DNA of 64,000 nt from Paraburkholderia acidipaludis NBRC 101816 (GTDB taxonomy: Bacteria > Pseudomonadota > Gammaproteobacteria > Burkholderiales > Burkholderiaceae): the NCBI RefSeq assembly GCF_000684975.1, contig NZ_BAXZ01000027.1, positions 1-64,000 on the forward strand. The letters are read 5' to 3'. A program made the translations under genes and the position numbers. Positions 48,501 through 57,454 of the stretch are shown here, in pieces (positions within the stretch are counted from its first letter, which is position 1; every line of letters starts with the position of its first letter). Below the pieces are notes generated by a model. That model saw only the letters and a program-made list of their open reading frames with translations, made no database searches and was not told the origin of the DNA.

Positions 48501-49859
48501 TCAATGCCCGTTGCGCCGGTAGCGCGCCAGCGTGAGTCCGTCGAGATCGATTTCGGGCGTGCGCCGCGTGACGAGATCGGCCACCACGCGCCCGGAGCCC
48601 ATCGACATCGCCCAGCCCGTCGAGCCGTGCCCGACGTTGAGCCAAAGCCCTTCGACACCGGAAGCGCCAAGCAGCGGCGCGCCGTCCGGCACCATGGGCC
48701 GCCGTCCGACCCAGAACTGCGCCGACGAGGGCGTGGCCGCATGCGGGAACCAGTCGTCGAGCACTTTCATGAGCGTCTGCAGCGCCTGCTCGCGCAGCGT
48801 CGCGCGATGGTCGCCCAGCTCCGCCGTGCCCGCGACGCGCAGATACGGGCCGAAACGCGTGATCGCCGTCTTGAGCGATTCGTCCATGAGCGCGGCGCGC
48901 GGGGCCTTTTGCTCGTCGACGACGGGCAGCGTGGCCGAGTAGCCCTTCACGGGATAGAGGGGCACGCGCACGCCGAGCGGTGCCACGAGTGCCGCGCTCT
49001 CCACGCCTAGCGCGACAATTACCGCGTCGGCGGCGAGTGTCCGCGGCGCGGTGTCGGATGCTTCGGGCGCGCTCGCGGACGGGCTCAGCACCTCGGCCGG
49101 CGCGCGGCGCTGCTCGCGCCGGTTGAGCTTGCCGCGGCCGGCGCGCACGCGCACGCCGCTCACCTTGCCGCCTTCGGCTTGCAGGGCTTCCACTTCGGTG
49201 TCGAACAGAAAGCGCACCCCGTTGGCTTCGCACACGGCGCGCAGCTCGCGCGTGAAGCGCGCGCAGTCGCCCGCTTCGTCGTCGGGCAGATAGATGCCCG
49301 CAACCGGTTTGATCTGCGACCACGCGAGCCCTGGCTCGATCTGCATGCACCCCGCGGCGTCGAGTTCGCGCCAGGCGATGCCCGCATCGCGCAGCACGTC
49401 GAGCGCCGGTTGGGCGAGTTCCCGGTCGTAGTCGCTGCGAAAGAGCTGCAGGTAGCCCTGGCTGCGCCCGTATTCGAACGCGTGCGTTTCGCGGAACGCG
49501 TGCAGGCAGGTGCGGCTGTAGTAGGCAATGCGCTGCATCCGCTGTTTGTTCACACGAAAGCGTTCGAGGTTGCATTCGCGCAGCCAGCGCGCGATCCAGC
49601 GCCATTGCGAGGGGGCGAGCGTGGGCCGGAAGATGAGCGGGGAAGTGGGCTTGAGCAGATATTTGAGGAGCTTCGCGGGCATGCCGGGCGCAGCCCATGG
49701 CGTGACGTAGCCGGGCGCGATCACGCCCGCGTTGCCGAAGCTCGTGCCGAGCGCGACGCCGGGTTCGCGCTCGATGACGGTGACGTCGCAGCCCCGTTCG
49801 CTCAGATAATACGCAGTAGCGACGCCGATCACACCGGCGCCGAGGACGATCGTTTTCAT
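48501..49859 (-). CDS. dadA: D-amino acid dehydrogenase (small-subunit type)
   Basis: A flavoenzyme of the DAO/GlcD class that oxidises D-amino acids into the respiratory chain. It has 452 residues, the N-terminal FAD motif VLGAGVIGVATAYYL at 5-19 and the C-terminal NVGHGSTGWAMSMGSG. About 35 extra low-complexity residues (REQRRAPAEVLSPSASAPEASD, in part) sit before LAADAVIVALG. The frame is open 23 codons upstream, but the FAD motif sets the start at 49859. It lies 46 bp after the MFS gene, with which it is probably cotranscribed. Confidence 0.88.
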   Translation of the reverse strand: MKTIVLGAGVIGVATAYYLSERGCDVTVIEREPGVALGTSFGNAGVIAPGYVTPWAAPGMPAKLLKYLLKPTSPLIFRPTLAPSQWRWIARWLRECNLERFRVNKQRMQRIAYYSRTCLHAFRETHAFEYGRSQGYLQLFRSDYDRELAQPALDVLRDAGIAWRELDAAGCMQIEPGLAWSQIKPVAGIYLPDDEAGDCARFTRELRAVCEANGVRFLFDTEVEALQAEGGKVSGVRVRAGRGKLNRREQRRAPAEVLSPSASAPEASDTAPRTLAADAVIVALGVESAALVAPLGVRVPLYPVKGYSATLPVVDEQKAPRAALMDESLKTAITRFGPYLRVAGTAELGDHRATLREQALQTLMKVLDDWFPHAATPSSAQFWVGRRPMVPDGAPLLGASGVEGLWLNVGHGSTGWAMSMGSGRVVADLVTRRTPEIDLDGLTLARYRRNGH

Positions 49860-49905
49860 GCCGGTCGACTCGGGTGGGACGGGAGGTATTGCAGCACGTT
49901 CGAGC

Positions 49906-51165
49906 TCATCGTGCAGCGGATTTCGCAATGAGCGCCTTGCCCTTCGTTTCGGGCAGGCAGAGGGCGGAGACGATCACGAGCAGATAGCCGGCGCCGGCCA
50001 CGCCGCCGATCGCTTTCACGAGCGACGTCGACTGCGCGAGCGTGCCGACGAGAATCGGGAACAGCGAGCCAAGACCGCGCCCGAGGTTGTAGCAAAAGCC
50101 CTGGCCGGAGCCGCGGATCGAGTTTGGATAAAGCTCGGAGAGATACGCGCCGATGCCCGCGAAGATGCCCTGCACCACGAGGCCGAGCGGAAAGCCGAGC
50201 AGCAGCATGGCGCCATTCGTGATGGGCAGCATGGTGTAGGCCATGCCGAGCGCGAACGAGCCGAGCGCGAACAGGACGAACGAGGTGCGCCGGCCGATGC
50301 GGTCGCAGAGAATCGCGCCGACGATATAGCCCGCAAACGAGCCGGTGATCAGCACGATCAGGTAGCCGCTCGTGTCGAACACCGAGAGATGGCGCACGGT
50401 TTTCAGGTACGTGGGCAGCCAGGTGGTGATCGCGTAGTAGCCGCCGAGCATGCCGGTGCAGAGCGCGCTGCCGAGCAGCGTGGTGGCGAGATGCGCACGC
50501 GAGAAGATCTGCAGGAAATGCGCATGCGGGGCGCCGCGGTCACGCTCGCGCCGCGTTTCCACGAAAACGTCGGGGTCGCTCACGTTGCGGCGCACGTAGA
50601 AGATCCAGAGCGCGGGCACGATGCCGATCCAGAAGCAGGCGCGCCAGGCGAGCGCCTCGGGCAGGACGGCGAAGAAGGCCCAGTAGAAGATCGCGGCCGC
50701 GGCCCAGCCGAACGACCAGCTGCTCTGCAGGGTGCCCACCGCCTTGGCGCGGTGCTGCGGCGCGCGGATCGTCTCCGCCATCATGATCGTGACCACCGAC
50801 CATTCGCCGCCGAAGCCGAAACCCTGCAGCGTGCGCGTGGCGAGCAGTTGCCAGAACGAGTTCGTGAATCCGGAGAGGCAGGTGAAGACCGCGAATGTCG
50901 CGATGGTCCACTGCAGCACGCGCACGCGGCCGTAGCGGTCGGCCAGCACGCCCGCGAGCCAGCCGCCGAGCGCCGATGAGATCAGCGAGCTCGTCGCGAT
51001 CATCCCGGCCTCGCTCTTGCTCATACCCCAGGAGGCGATCAGCGTGGGGATCAGGAACGAGTAGATCATGAAATCGAACGCGTCGACGGCGTAGCCACCG
51101 AAGCCGGCGTAGAGCGTTCGACGCTCGCGTCCGTTCAGTTCCGTGAACCACTGGAACGATCCCAT
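49906..51165 (-). CDS. MFS transporter, metabolite:proton symporter type
   Basis: A 12-segment major-facilitator protein of 419 residues with the loop motif GVLADRYGRVRVL between segments 2 and 3 and GAILCDRIGRRTS in the second half, plus GFGFGGEWSVVTIMMAETI, which is common in sugar-acid and sialate-type porters. The substrate is not clear; cotranscription with dadA suggests an amino acid or related compound. ATG 51165 follows GGGGGAAGG; a longer start at 51201 was rejected. Confidence 0.88.
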   Translation of the reverse strand: MGSFQWFTELNGRERRTLYAGFGGYAVDAFDFMIYSFLIPTLIASWGMSKSEAGMIATSSLISSALGGWLAGVLADRYGRVRVLQWTIATFAVFTCLSGFTNSFWQLLATRTLQGFGFGGEWSVVTIMMAETIRAPQHRAKAVGTLQSSWSFGWAAAAIFYWAFFAVLPEALAWRACFWIGIVPALWIFYVRRNVSDPDVFVETRRERDRGAPHAHFLQIFSRAHLATTLLGSALCTGMLGGYYAITTWLPTYLKTVRHLSVFDTSGYLIVLITGSFAGYIVGAILCDRIGRRTSFVLFALGSFALGMAYTMLPITNGAMLLLGFPLGLVVQGIFAGIGAYLSELYPNSIRGSGQGFCYNLGRGLGSLFPILVGTLAQSTSLVKAIGGVAGAGYLLVIVSALCLPETKGKALIAKSAAR

Positions 51166-51204
51166 CGCGTGCCTTCCCCCAATTGTTGTGTGCGCCACCA
51201 TCTG

Positions 51205-51224
51205 TCATGCCGTATGCGGCATGA
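51205..51224. promoter_or_regulatory. 20-bp inverted repeat ahead of the MFS-dadA unit
   Basis: TCATGCCG (51205-51212) and its perfect complement CGGCATGA (51217-51224) flank TATG. It lies 40 bp before the MFS start. A likely binding site for a dimeric regulator, not named here. A TAAAAT box (51249-51244, minus strand) lies just upstream. Confidence 0.55.
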
Positions 51225-51417
51225 ATGCTGGAGCGGGGGCTATTTTACGGCGCGAGGGAACGCGCAGGCGAGCGTTCGATTACATTTCCCTTAGCCAGGC
51301 AGCGCGAGGAAGCGCCAGGAAGCGAATGAAGGGCTCGATACGGGCTTGACGCAGGGGTGTCGGCGAGCGGCGCGACACGCGCGCCGGCACGCTTGCGCCG
51401 GCACCCGCTGGTACCCT

Positions 51418-53169
51418 TTATGCGGCGATCCGCTCTTCGGGCATGCGCTCGATGTCGAGCGTTTCGTCGTGGAAGGCAGCAAGCGATTCGCGATGCGCGA
51501 CGCTCACGATTGCCGCCTTCGGCAGGCGTTCGTTGAGGAGCTTGTAGAGACGGCCTTCGTTGTCGGAATCGAGGGCGCTCGTCGCTTCGTCGAGGAACAG
51601 GTAGTCGGGCTTGTGCAGCAGCACGCGCGCGCCGGCCAGCCGCTGCTGCTCGCCAGGCGAGAGCACGCGCGTCCAGTGCGCCGACTCGGCGAGGCGGTCC
51701 GCGTAGTCTTCGAGGCGGCAGGCGCGCAGCGCCTCGCGGCAGTCCTCGTCGCTGTAGTCGTCGGCCGGCGACGGGTAGGTGAGCGCCGCCTTGAGCGTGC
51801 CGATCGGCAGATAGCTTTGCTGCGGGATGAACATCATGCGCGCGTCCACGGGCGCGTCGATCGAGCCTTCGCCGAACGGCCAGAGGCCCGCGAGCGCGCG
51901 CATCAGCGTGCTCTTGCCCGCGCCCGAGGGGCCGCGCACGAGCCAGCGCGAGCCCGGCTTGATGGCGACGTCGCGCACTTCCGAAAGCGGCGTGCCGTTA
52001 GGCAGGGCGAGCTTCAGGCGGTCGGTGGAGAGCGCATTCGCGTCGACGAAGTGCAGGTTGATGCCGCCGTGCTCGGTGGCGGGCGAGACGGTTTCCTTCA
52101 GGCGCGGCGAGTGGACCACGCGCACGAATTCGCGCAGACGGTTGACGGTGGCGCGCCAGTCGACCAGCGTCGAGTAACTGTTGATGAACCACGAGAACGA
52201 ATCGCTCACGGTGCCGAACGCCTGCGAGATCTGCATCAGCACGCCGAACGTGAACGCGCCCGCGAAATAGCGCGGCGCGGCGACGACGAGCGGGAAGATG
52301 ATGGCGATCTGCCCGTAGAAGCTCAGCACGAAGGTGAGGCGCTTCGTGTACTTCATCACGCGCCACCAGTTGTCGCGAATGTGCTGGAAGAGGCCTTGCG
52401 CACTGCCGAGCTCGGTGTTCATGCCGTCGTAGAAGGCGATCTGCTCGGCGTTTTCGCGCAGGCGGATGAGGCCGAAGCGGAAGTCCGCCTCGACTTTCTG
52501 TTGCTGGTAGTTGATCGACACGAGCGGGTGGCCCACCTTCTGGATCACGACGGAGCCGAGCACGGCGTAGAGCGCGGCGGCCCATACCATGTAACCCGGA
52601 ATCGCGATCGGGTGGCCGCCCAGCGTGATCGAAAGCGCGCCCGCGAGCGTCCAGAGAATCGTCACGAAGGAGATCAGCGTGACGACCGTGGAGAGCAGGT
52701 CCAGCGTGAGCGAGAGCGTACTGGTCGCGAACGACTGGAGGTCGTCGCTGATCCGCTGGTCGGGGTTGTCGGCCAGCCGGTCGCGTTCGATACGGTAGAA
52801 CGCGCCCTTGCCGAGCCACTCGTCGAGAAAGCGCGTGGTGAGCCACTGGCGCCAGCGGAAGCCGAGCATCTGGCGCAGATAGCGTCCGTACACCGCGAGG
52901 ATGATGAAGGCGAACGCGAGCACCGTGAAGATCATCAGAAGGTGCGGGAACTGCTTGACGTCCTTGCCCTGCAGCGCGTTGTAGAAGTCGGCGTTCCAGC
53001 TGTTGAGCCGCACGTTGATCCACACGACCAGCAGGTTGATGACGACGATCGCGATGAGCAGCCCCCAGGCGATCCATCGCTCCTCGGACACCCAGTAGGG
53101 TTTGATCAGGCTCCAGGCCGTGATCTTTTCGGGCTGATCCGGCGTGGCGCGGGAAGAAAGGTTGGTCAT
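51418..53169 (-). CDS. SbmA/BacA-like ABC transporter with fused ATPase (YddA/BclA type)
   Basis: A 583-residue half-transporter with about six membrane segments in an SbmA/BacA-like domain (SWNADFYNALQGKD, then LTTRFLDEWLGKGAFYRIE, in part) and a C-terminal ATPase with Walker A GPSGAGKST near residues 410-418, LSPGEQQRLAGARV and Walker B LFLDEATSALD. Relatives import peptides, B12 or long-chain molecules. The substrate here is unknown. It is transcribed alone, away from the TPP riboswitch. Confidence 0.9.
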   Translation of the reverse strand: MTNLSSRATPDQPEKITAWSLIKPYWVSEERWIAWGLLIAIVVINLLVVWINVRLNSWNADFYNALQGKDVKQFPHLLMIFTVLAFAFIILAVYGRYLRQMLGFRWRQWLTTRFLDEWLGKGAFYRIERDRLADNPDQRISDDLQSFATSTLSLTLDLLSTVVTLISFVTILWTLAGALSITLGGHPIAIPGYMVWAAALYAVLGSVVIQKVGHPLVSINYQQQKVEADFRFGLIRLRENAEQIAFYDGMNTELGSAQGLFQHIRDNWWRVMKYTKRLTFVLSFYGQIAIIFPLVVAAPRYFAGAFTFGVLMQISQAFGTVSDSFSWFINSYSTLVDWRATVNRLREFVRVVHSPRLKETVSPATEHGGINLHFVDANALSTDRLKLALPNGTPLSEVRDVAIKPGSRWLVRGPSGAGKSTLMRALAGLWPFGEGSIDAPVDARMMFIPQQSYLPIGTLKAALTYPSPADDYSDEDCREALRACRLEDYADRLAESAHWTRVLSPGEQQRLAGARVLLHKPDYLFLDEATSALDSDNEGRLYKLLNERLPKAAIVSVAHRESLAAFHDETLDIERMPEERIAA

Positions 53170-53477
53170 GTGCGTCCTGATGTTGACCCGGCCCGAGGCC
53201 GGAGAAGGCGAGCGCGCGGCGACGGCGGTGCAGGGATTCTGTCGCCAGCCGCTTAAGCCGGGCTTAACCGTCGTTCAATCGCCGTTCGATCGACGTGTTC
53301 AATCGCCGTGTAAGCGCGCGCGGCTCATTGTCTCACCGGCGGCCGCCGGCGGGCGGATCCGGGCGTTGCGGGCATTGTGCCAGAGCACGGAAACCTCCCG
53401 GCAAATGCTCGGGGCCGGTCGGGCGCGAGCAAGGCGGCATGCGCGGTGGCGGGCCGCGGCGCCCGCGCCGGCGCGGT

Positions 53478-53507
53478 TTGCGGGCTCCGCGCCTTTTGTG
53501 GTCTAAT
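53478..53507 (+). promoter_or_regulatory. Promoter of the thiamine operon
   Basis: TTGCGG (53478-53483), an 18-bp spacer and TCTAAT (53502-53507) place the start near 53514, a few bases ahead of the riboswitch. The whole 346 bp from 53170 to 53515 holds no gene beyond this. Confidence 0.55.
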
Positions 53508-53520
53508 GTCCGTTGACGAA

Positions 53521-53612
53521 ACAGGGGTGCTTCGCCGGCATGCCGGGCATGTCGCTGTGAGGCTGAGAGAGACCCTTCGCACCCGATCCGGGTAATACCG
53601 GCGCGGGAAGTT
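53521..53612 (+). promoter_or_regulatory. TPP riboswitch (THI element)
   Basis: The conserved THI-box parts are present in order: ACAGGGGTGC, then GGCTGAGAGAGACCC, then ACCCGATCCGGGTAATACC and GGCGCGGGAAGT. Thiamine diphosphate binding should turn down the operon that follows. The expression platform lies in the 255 nt before thiO. Two weak stems there could act: CCGGC/GCCGG around 53698-53719, and a short one ending before the ribosome site at 53754-53759. Confidence 0.93.
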
Positions 53613-53763
53613 TCCGGAAAGTCTTGCTGGAGTCCGTTCCAGTTTCCCGCCGGGCAAGCGTGCATGGGACCCGTGCCCCATCGCCCCATACGCCTGTCCG
53701 GCCGGCCTTGCCAGCCGGTTTCGTCCTTGGGTACGTCTGCTGCTGCCGTACGGAAAGGATACG

Positions 53764-53871
53764 ATGACCGCCTATTCCTCAGTTCATTCAGTTCATTTGG
53801 CCCGCGCGCCGGTCAGCATTTCGGCCTGTTCCGGCATGCGTGGGTTCGCGCGCGGCGGAGTCGCGTCATGA
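53764..53871 (+). CDS. Possible 35-codon leader peptide coupled to thiO
   Basis: An ATG at 53764 follows AAAGGA (53754-53759) by four bases. The frame stays open for 35 codons and its TGA (53869-53871) overlaps the thiO start in the ATGA form. The peptide begins MTAYSSVHSVHLARAPVS and has no known resemblance. It lies between the TPP riboswitch and thiO and may be a translated leader or a chance frame. Confidence 0.3.
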   Translation: MTAYSSVHSVHLARAPVSISACSGMRGFARGGVAS

Positions 53872-55007
53872 ACGCCCGCTCTGCCGCAGCCATGCCGGAC
53901 TTCGCCGTTCTCGGCGGAGGGCTTTCGGGGCGCCTTGTCGCCTGGCGGCTCGCCGGCGCGGGCCACCGCGTCGCGCTCTACGAGCGCGGCGGTCCCGAAG
54001 GCGCCGACGCGGCCGCGTGGGTCGCGGCCGCGATGCTCGCGCCGCTGGCCGAGGCCGCCGTCGCCGAGCTGCTCATCACCGAGCTCGGCGTCGCGTCGCT
54101 CGAGACGTGGCCGCAGATTCTCGCGGAGCTGCCGGAGCCGGTGTTCTTCCAGCACAACGGCACGCTCGTGGTCTGGCATCACGCCGACCGTACGGAGGCG
54201 CCGCTTTTCGAGCGCCGCGTGCGTGCAAACGCGCCGCACTGGCTCGCCGATGAAGGCTTCGTCGCACTGGCGGGCAAAGAGCTCGACGCAGCCGAGCCCG
54301 CGCTTGCCGGGCGCTTCGCGCGCGGCTGGCTGCTGCCCGGCGAAGGGCAGCTCGACAACCGCCAGGTGCTCAAGGCGCTGGCGGCGGGGCTCGTGCAACG
54401 GGGCGTCGAAACGCACTGGCACACGAGCGTGAACGACGCCGATCTGCCGCGCGCCCGCGTGACCATCGATTGCCGGGGCCTGGGCGCCAAGCCCGCCGTG
54501 CCTTCGCTGCGCGGGATTCGCGGCGAAGTCGCGCGCGTGCACGCGCCGGGCATCGGGCTCATGCGGCCCGTGCGTCTCCTGCATCCGCGCTACCCGCTCT
54601 ATATCGCGCCGAAGCAGAACGACCTCTACGTGATCGGCGCCACCGAGATCGAAGGCGAGGACATGTCGCCGGTGAGCGTGCGTTCGGCGCTCGAATTGCT
54701 GAGCGCCGCGTTCGCCGTGCATCCGGCCTTCGGCGAGGCGCGCATCCTCGAACTCAATTCGCAGTGCCGTCCAACGCTGCCCGATCATCGTCCGGCGCTG
54801 ATCTGGGACGGCGCACAAACCTTGCGCGTGAATGGCCTCTATCGGCACGGCTTCATGATCGCGCCGGCCGTGGCCGACGAAGCGGTCCGCTGCGGCGAGG
54901 CGCTGCTCGATCAGCGCGTGACCGATCAGGACACCTTCGAAACGCTGCGCCGCGACTCGCGCTGGAGCGCGATGCTGCATGCGCAGGGCGCGCAGGAGCC
55001 GGCCTGA
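53868..55007 (+). CDS. thiO: Glycine oxidase ThiO
   Basis: ThiO oxidises glycine to the dehydroglycine used by ThiG to build the thiazole ring. The 379-residue flavoprotein has the FAD motif AVLGGGLSGRLVAWRLA near 13-29 and a DAO-type C-terminal half (SQCRPTLPDHRPALIW, GLYRHGFMIAPAVA). ATG 53868 has GGAG seven bases upstream. It heads the thiOSGE run. Confidence 0.93.
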   Translation: MNARSAAAMPDFAVLGGGLSGRLVAWRLAGAGHRVALYERGGPEGADAAAWVAAAMLAPLAEAAVAELLITELGVASLETWPQILAELPEPVFFQHNGTLVVWHHADRTEAPLFERRVRANAPHWLADEGFVALAGKELDAAEPALAGRFARGWLLPGEGQLDNRQVLKALAAGLVQRGVETHWHTSVNDADLPRARVTIDCRGLGAKPAVPSLRGIRGEVARVHAPGIGLMRPVRLLHPRYPLYIAPKQNDLYVIGATEIEGEDMSPVSVRSALELLSAAFAVHPAFGEARILELNSQCRPTLPDHRPALIWDGAQTLRVNGLYRHGFMIAPAVADEAVRCGEALLDQRVTDQDTFETLRRDSRWSAMLHAQGAQEPA

Positions 55008-55073
55008 CGTGCGGCGGTATGGCTTGCACGAGGAGCGTTTCCCGTAACAAGACTTGCAGTGAACAGAATCGAC

Positions 55074-55271
55074 ATGGACATACAGATCAACCAGAAGCCG
55101 CTCACGCTGCCCGAAGGGGCGACCGTTGCCGACGCGCTCGCCGCGTTCGGCGCGCGGCCGCCTTATGCGGTCGCACTGAACGGCGATTTCGTCGCGCGCG
55201 GCCAGCACGGCGCGCGCGCGCTCCAGGCGGGCGACCGCCTCGACGTCGTGAGCCCGGTGGCGGGCGGCTGA
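55074..55271 (+). CDS. thiS: Thiamine biosynthesis sulfur carrier ThiS
   Basis: ThiS carries sulfur as a C-terminal thiocarboxylate for thiazole formation. The 65-residue ubiquitin-like protein starts MDIQINQKPLTLPEG and ends in the needed Gly-Gly. The GTG at 55059 is in frame but upstream of the family start. Confidence 0.94.
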   Translation: MDIQINQKPLTLPEGATVADALAAFGARPPYAVALNGDFVARGQHGARALQAGDRLDVVSPVAGG

Positions 55272-55353
55272 GCCGCCTCGCCCGTTCGCGTGCTTTTGCG
55301 CGTCGTCTCTTTGACGCCTCGACCCGATGCCACCGCGCAAGGATTCCTCCGCC

Positions 55354-56169
55354 ATGACCACCACCTCCACCGCCGACGCGCTCACGCTCTACGGCGAAAC
55401 CTTCGCGAGCCGCGTGCTGCTCGGCTCGTCGCGCTATCCGTCGCTGCAGTCGCTGTCCGATTCGATCGACGCGGCGCGTCCCGGCATGATCACCGTGGCG
55501 CTGCGCCGCCAGATGAACGACGGCACCGCCGAAGCGGGCTTCTTCGACCTGCTCAAGCGCCACGGCGTGCCGCTCCTGCCGAACACGGCGGGCTGCCTCA
55601 CCGTCGACGAGGCCGTGACGACGGCCCACATGGCGCGTGAAGTCTTCGAAACCGACTGGATCAAGCTCGAGCTGATCGGCGACGACTACACGCTGCAGCC
55701 CGATCCGGTCGGCCTGATCGAGGCCGCGTCGCGCCTCGCGAGGGACGGCTTCAAGGTGCTGCCCTACTGCACCGAAGACCTCGTGATCGGCCGGCGTCTG
55801 CTCGACGCGGGCTGCGAGGCGCTGATGCCGTGGGGCGCGCCGATCGGCACCGGCAAGGGGGTGATCAATCCCTACGGCCTGCGCGTGCTGCGCGAACGGC
55901 TGCCGGACGTGCCGCTGATCGTCGACGCGGGCCTTGGCGTGCCCTCGCACGCGGCACAGGTGATGGAGTGGGGTTTCGACGGCGTGCTGCTCAACACGGC
56001 AGTCTCGCAGGCGACGCACCCGGACGCGATGGCGCGCGCGTTCGCGCTGGGCGTGGAGGCGGGCCGCGCCGCGTATCTCGCCGGGCCGATGGCCGAGCGC
56101 GAGGCGGCCGTGGCGAGCACGCCTGTCGTGGGCATGCCGTTCTGGCATCAGGATGGAGTCAAGCAATGA
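55354..56169 (+). CDS. thiG: Thiazole synthase
   Basis: ThiG forms the thiazole phosphate from deoxyxylulose phosphate, dehydroglycine and the ThiS thiocarboxylate. The 271-residue TIM-barrel enzyme has the Schiff-base lysine in DWIKLELIGDD, GCEALMPWGAPIGTGKGV and GFDGVLLNTAV. ATG 55354 begins MTTTSTADAL; an ATG at 55327 adds nine residues. Its stop overlaps thiE (ATGA). Confidence 0.96.
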   Translation: MTTTSTADALTLYGETFASRVLLGSSRYPSLQSLSDSIDAARPGMITVALRRQMNDGTAEAGFFDLLKRHGVPLLPNTAGCLTVDEAVTTAHMAREVFETDWIKLELIGDDYTLQPDPVGLIEAASRLARDGFKVLPYCTEDLVIGRRLLDAGCEALMPWGAPIGTGKGVINPYGLRVLRERLPDVPLIVDAGLGVPSHAAQVMEWGFDGVLLNTAVSQATHPDAMARAFALGVEAGRAAYLAGPMAEREAAVASTPVVGMPFWHQDGVKQ

Positions 56170-57287
56170 CCGAGACGCTGCGACTGCAGGACCGCGAACT
56201 GTTCTGGCCGCCGGCCGACGAGTTGACCACCACCGCGGAGCGCATCCGCGCACGCCTTGGCGACTGGCCGCCCACGCAGGCGCCCTGGCGCATCTGCCTC
56301 ACGCCGCCGGATGCGCCGAACGGCGGCGACCTGATCATGGTGACCGACGCCGCGCCGCACCTCGCGAACATCGCACGCTGGATGACCGCAGGCGCAGGCG
56401 TGATCGAAGCGGCCAGCGACGATCCCAAGGCGGGCCGCGTGACGCTGCATCTGGGCGGCGTGCGCTACGCGCTGGAAGGCGGGCTGGCCGAGGACTGGGT
56501 GCCGGCGCTGGCGGCATTCCTCGACTGCGGCTTCGATCCGCACGACGCGCTCGTGCTGGCGCTGGCCTGGCGCGACGGCGATGAGGTTGACGAGACCCGC
56601 GAGTACGCGTGGCCGGTCGACTTCACGCGCTTTCCGCGCGTGCTGGGCCTGCCCGCCGCGCCGGCCCAGCCATTCGCGCCGTGCCCGGCGAAGCTCGGCC
56701 TGTACCCCGTGCTGCCGACGGCCGACTGGGTCGAGCGCGTGCTCGACTACGGCGCGAAGACGGTGCAGCTGCGCAGCAAGCAGCCGAAGTCGCCGCAATT
56801 GGTGGCGGAAATAGAACGCTGTGTTGCGGCGGGACGCCGGCACGACGCCCGCGTGTTCATCAACGACCACTGGCAGGAGGCGCTGGCGGCGGGCGCTTAC
56901 GGCGTGCACCTCGGCCAGGAGGACCTGCGCGACGCGGATCTCGGCGCTCTCGCGGCGGCGGGCGTGCGCCTCGGCCTCTCGACGCACGGCTACTTCGAGA
57001 TGCTCACGGCGCTGCACTTCCGCCCGAGCTATCTCGCGCTCGGCGCCGTGTTCCCCACCACCACCAAGGCGATGCCGACCGCGCCGCAGGGGCTCAAGCG
57101 TCTCGTGCGCTACGTGCAGCTTCTCGAGGGCGTGGTCCCGCTCGTGGCGATTGGCGGCATCGACGGCGCCGTGCTGCCGCAAGTGCTCGCCACGGGCGTC
57201 GGCTGTGCGGCCGTCGTGCGGGCGGTGACCGAGGCCGCCGACCCGGCTGTAGCGGTTGCTGCGTTGCAGAACGCGTTTACGCAATAA
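56166..57287 (+). CDS. thiE: Thiamine-phosphate synthase with N-terminal extension
   Basis: ThiE joins the thiazole and pyrimidine phosphates. The C-terminal part, from about residue 176, has the expected fold: LYPVLP, VQLRSK at 200-205, ARVFINDHW, GVHLGQEDL, LGLSTHG and GAVFPTTTK. The first 175 residues are not part of a normal ThiE (about 210 residues). They hold a Trp-rich start and a helix block (WVPALAAFLDCGFDPHDALVLALAW) that vaguely recalls the end of a ThiD-type kinase without its GTGC active-site motif. Confidence 0.92.
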   Translation: MTETLRLQDRELFWPPADELTTTAERIRARLGDWPPTQAPWRICLTPPDAPNGGDLIMVTDAAPHLANIARWMTAGAGVIEAASDDPKAGRVTLHLGGVRYALEGGLAEDWVPALAAFLDCGFDPHDALVLALAWRDGDEVDETREYAWPVDFTRFPRVLGLPAAPAQPFAPCPAKLGLYPVLPTADWVERVLDYGAKTVQLRSKQPKSPQLVAEIERCVAAGRRHDARVFINDHWQEALAAGAYGVHLGQEDLRDADLGALAAAGVRLGLSTHGYFEMLTALHFRPSYLALGAVFPTTTKAMPTAPQGLKRLVRYVQLLEGVVPLVAIGGIDGAVLPQVLATGVGCAAVVRAVTEAADPAVAVAALQNAFTQ

Positions 57288-57416
57288 TGGCCCGCTGACG
57301 GAAGGCCGAACGTTTGTCCGGCCATGCCGTCGGGGGGCCGGTCGACGTCGGGTTGACGTCCTTTACCGGCTGAATCGGCGACGGGGCGTGTCACGGCAGC
57401 TTTTTCATGATGGCCC

Positions 57417-57422
57417 TATAAT
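57417..57422 (+). promoter_or_regulatory. TATAAT box ahead of mlaF
   Basis: CCCTATAATCCCG gives a perfect -10 box 33 bp before the mlaF start. The -35 position holds CGGCAG, a weak match. The surrounding bases resemble the boxes ahead of mrcA and of the YadG-type ABC gene. Confidence 0.5.
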
Positions 57423-57454
57423 CCCGCCTTCGTGTAAATGGACTGTCAGCTTAC

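Noticed and set aside
51346..53256. 636-codon plus-strand frame over the ABC transporter
   Set aside because: Antisense shadow; Arg/Glu/Asp-rich composition typical of GC-rich shadows.
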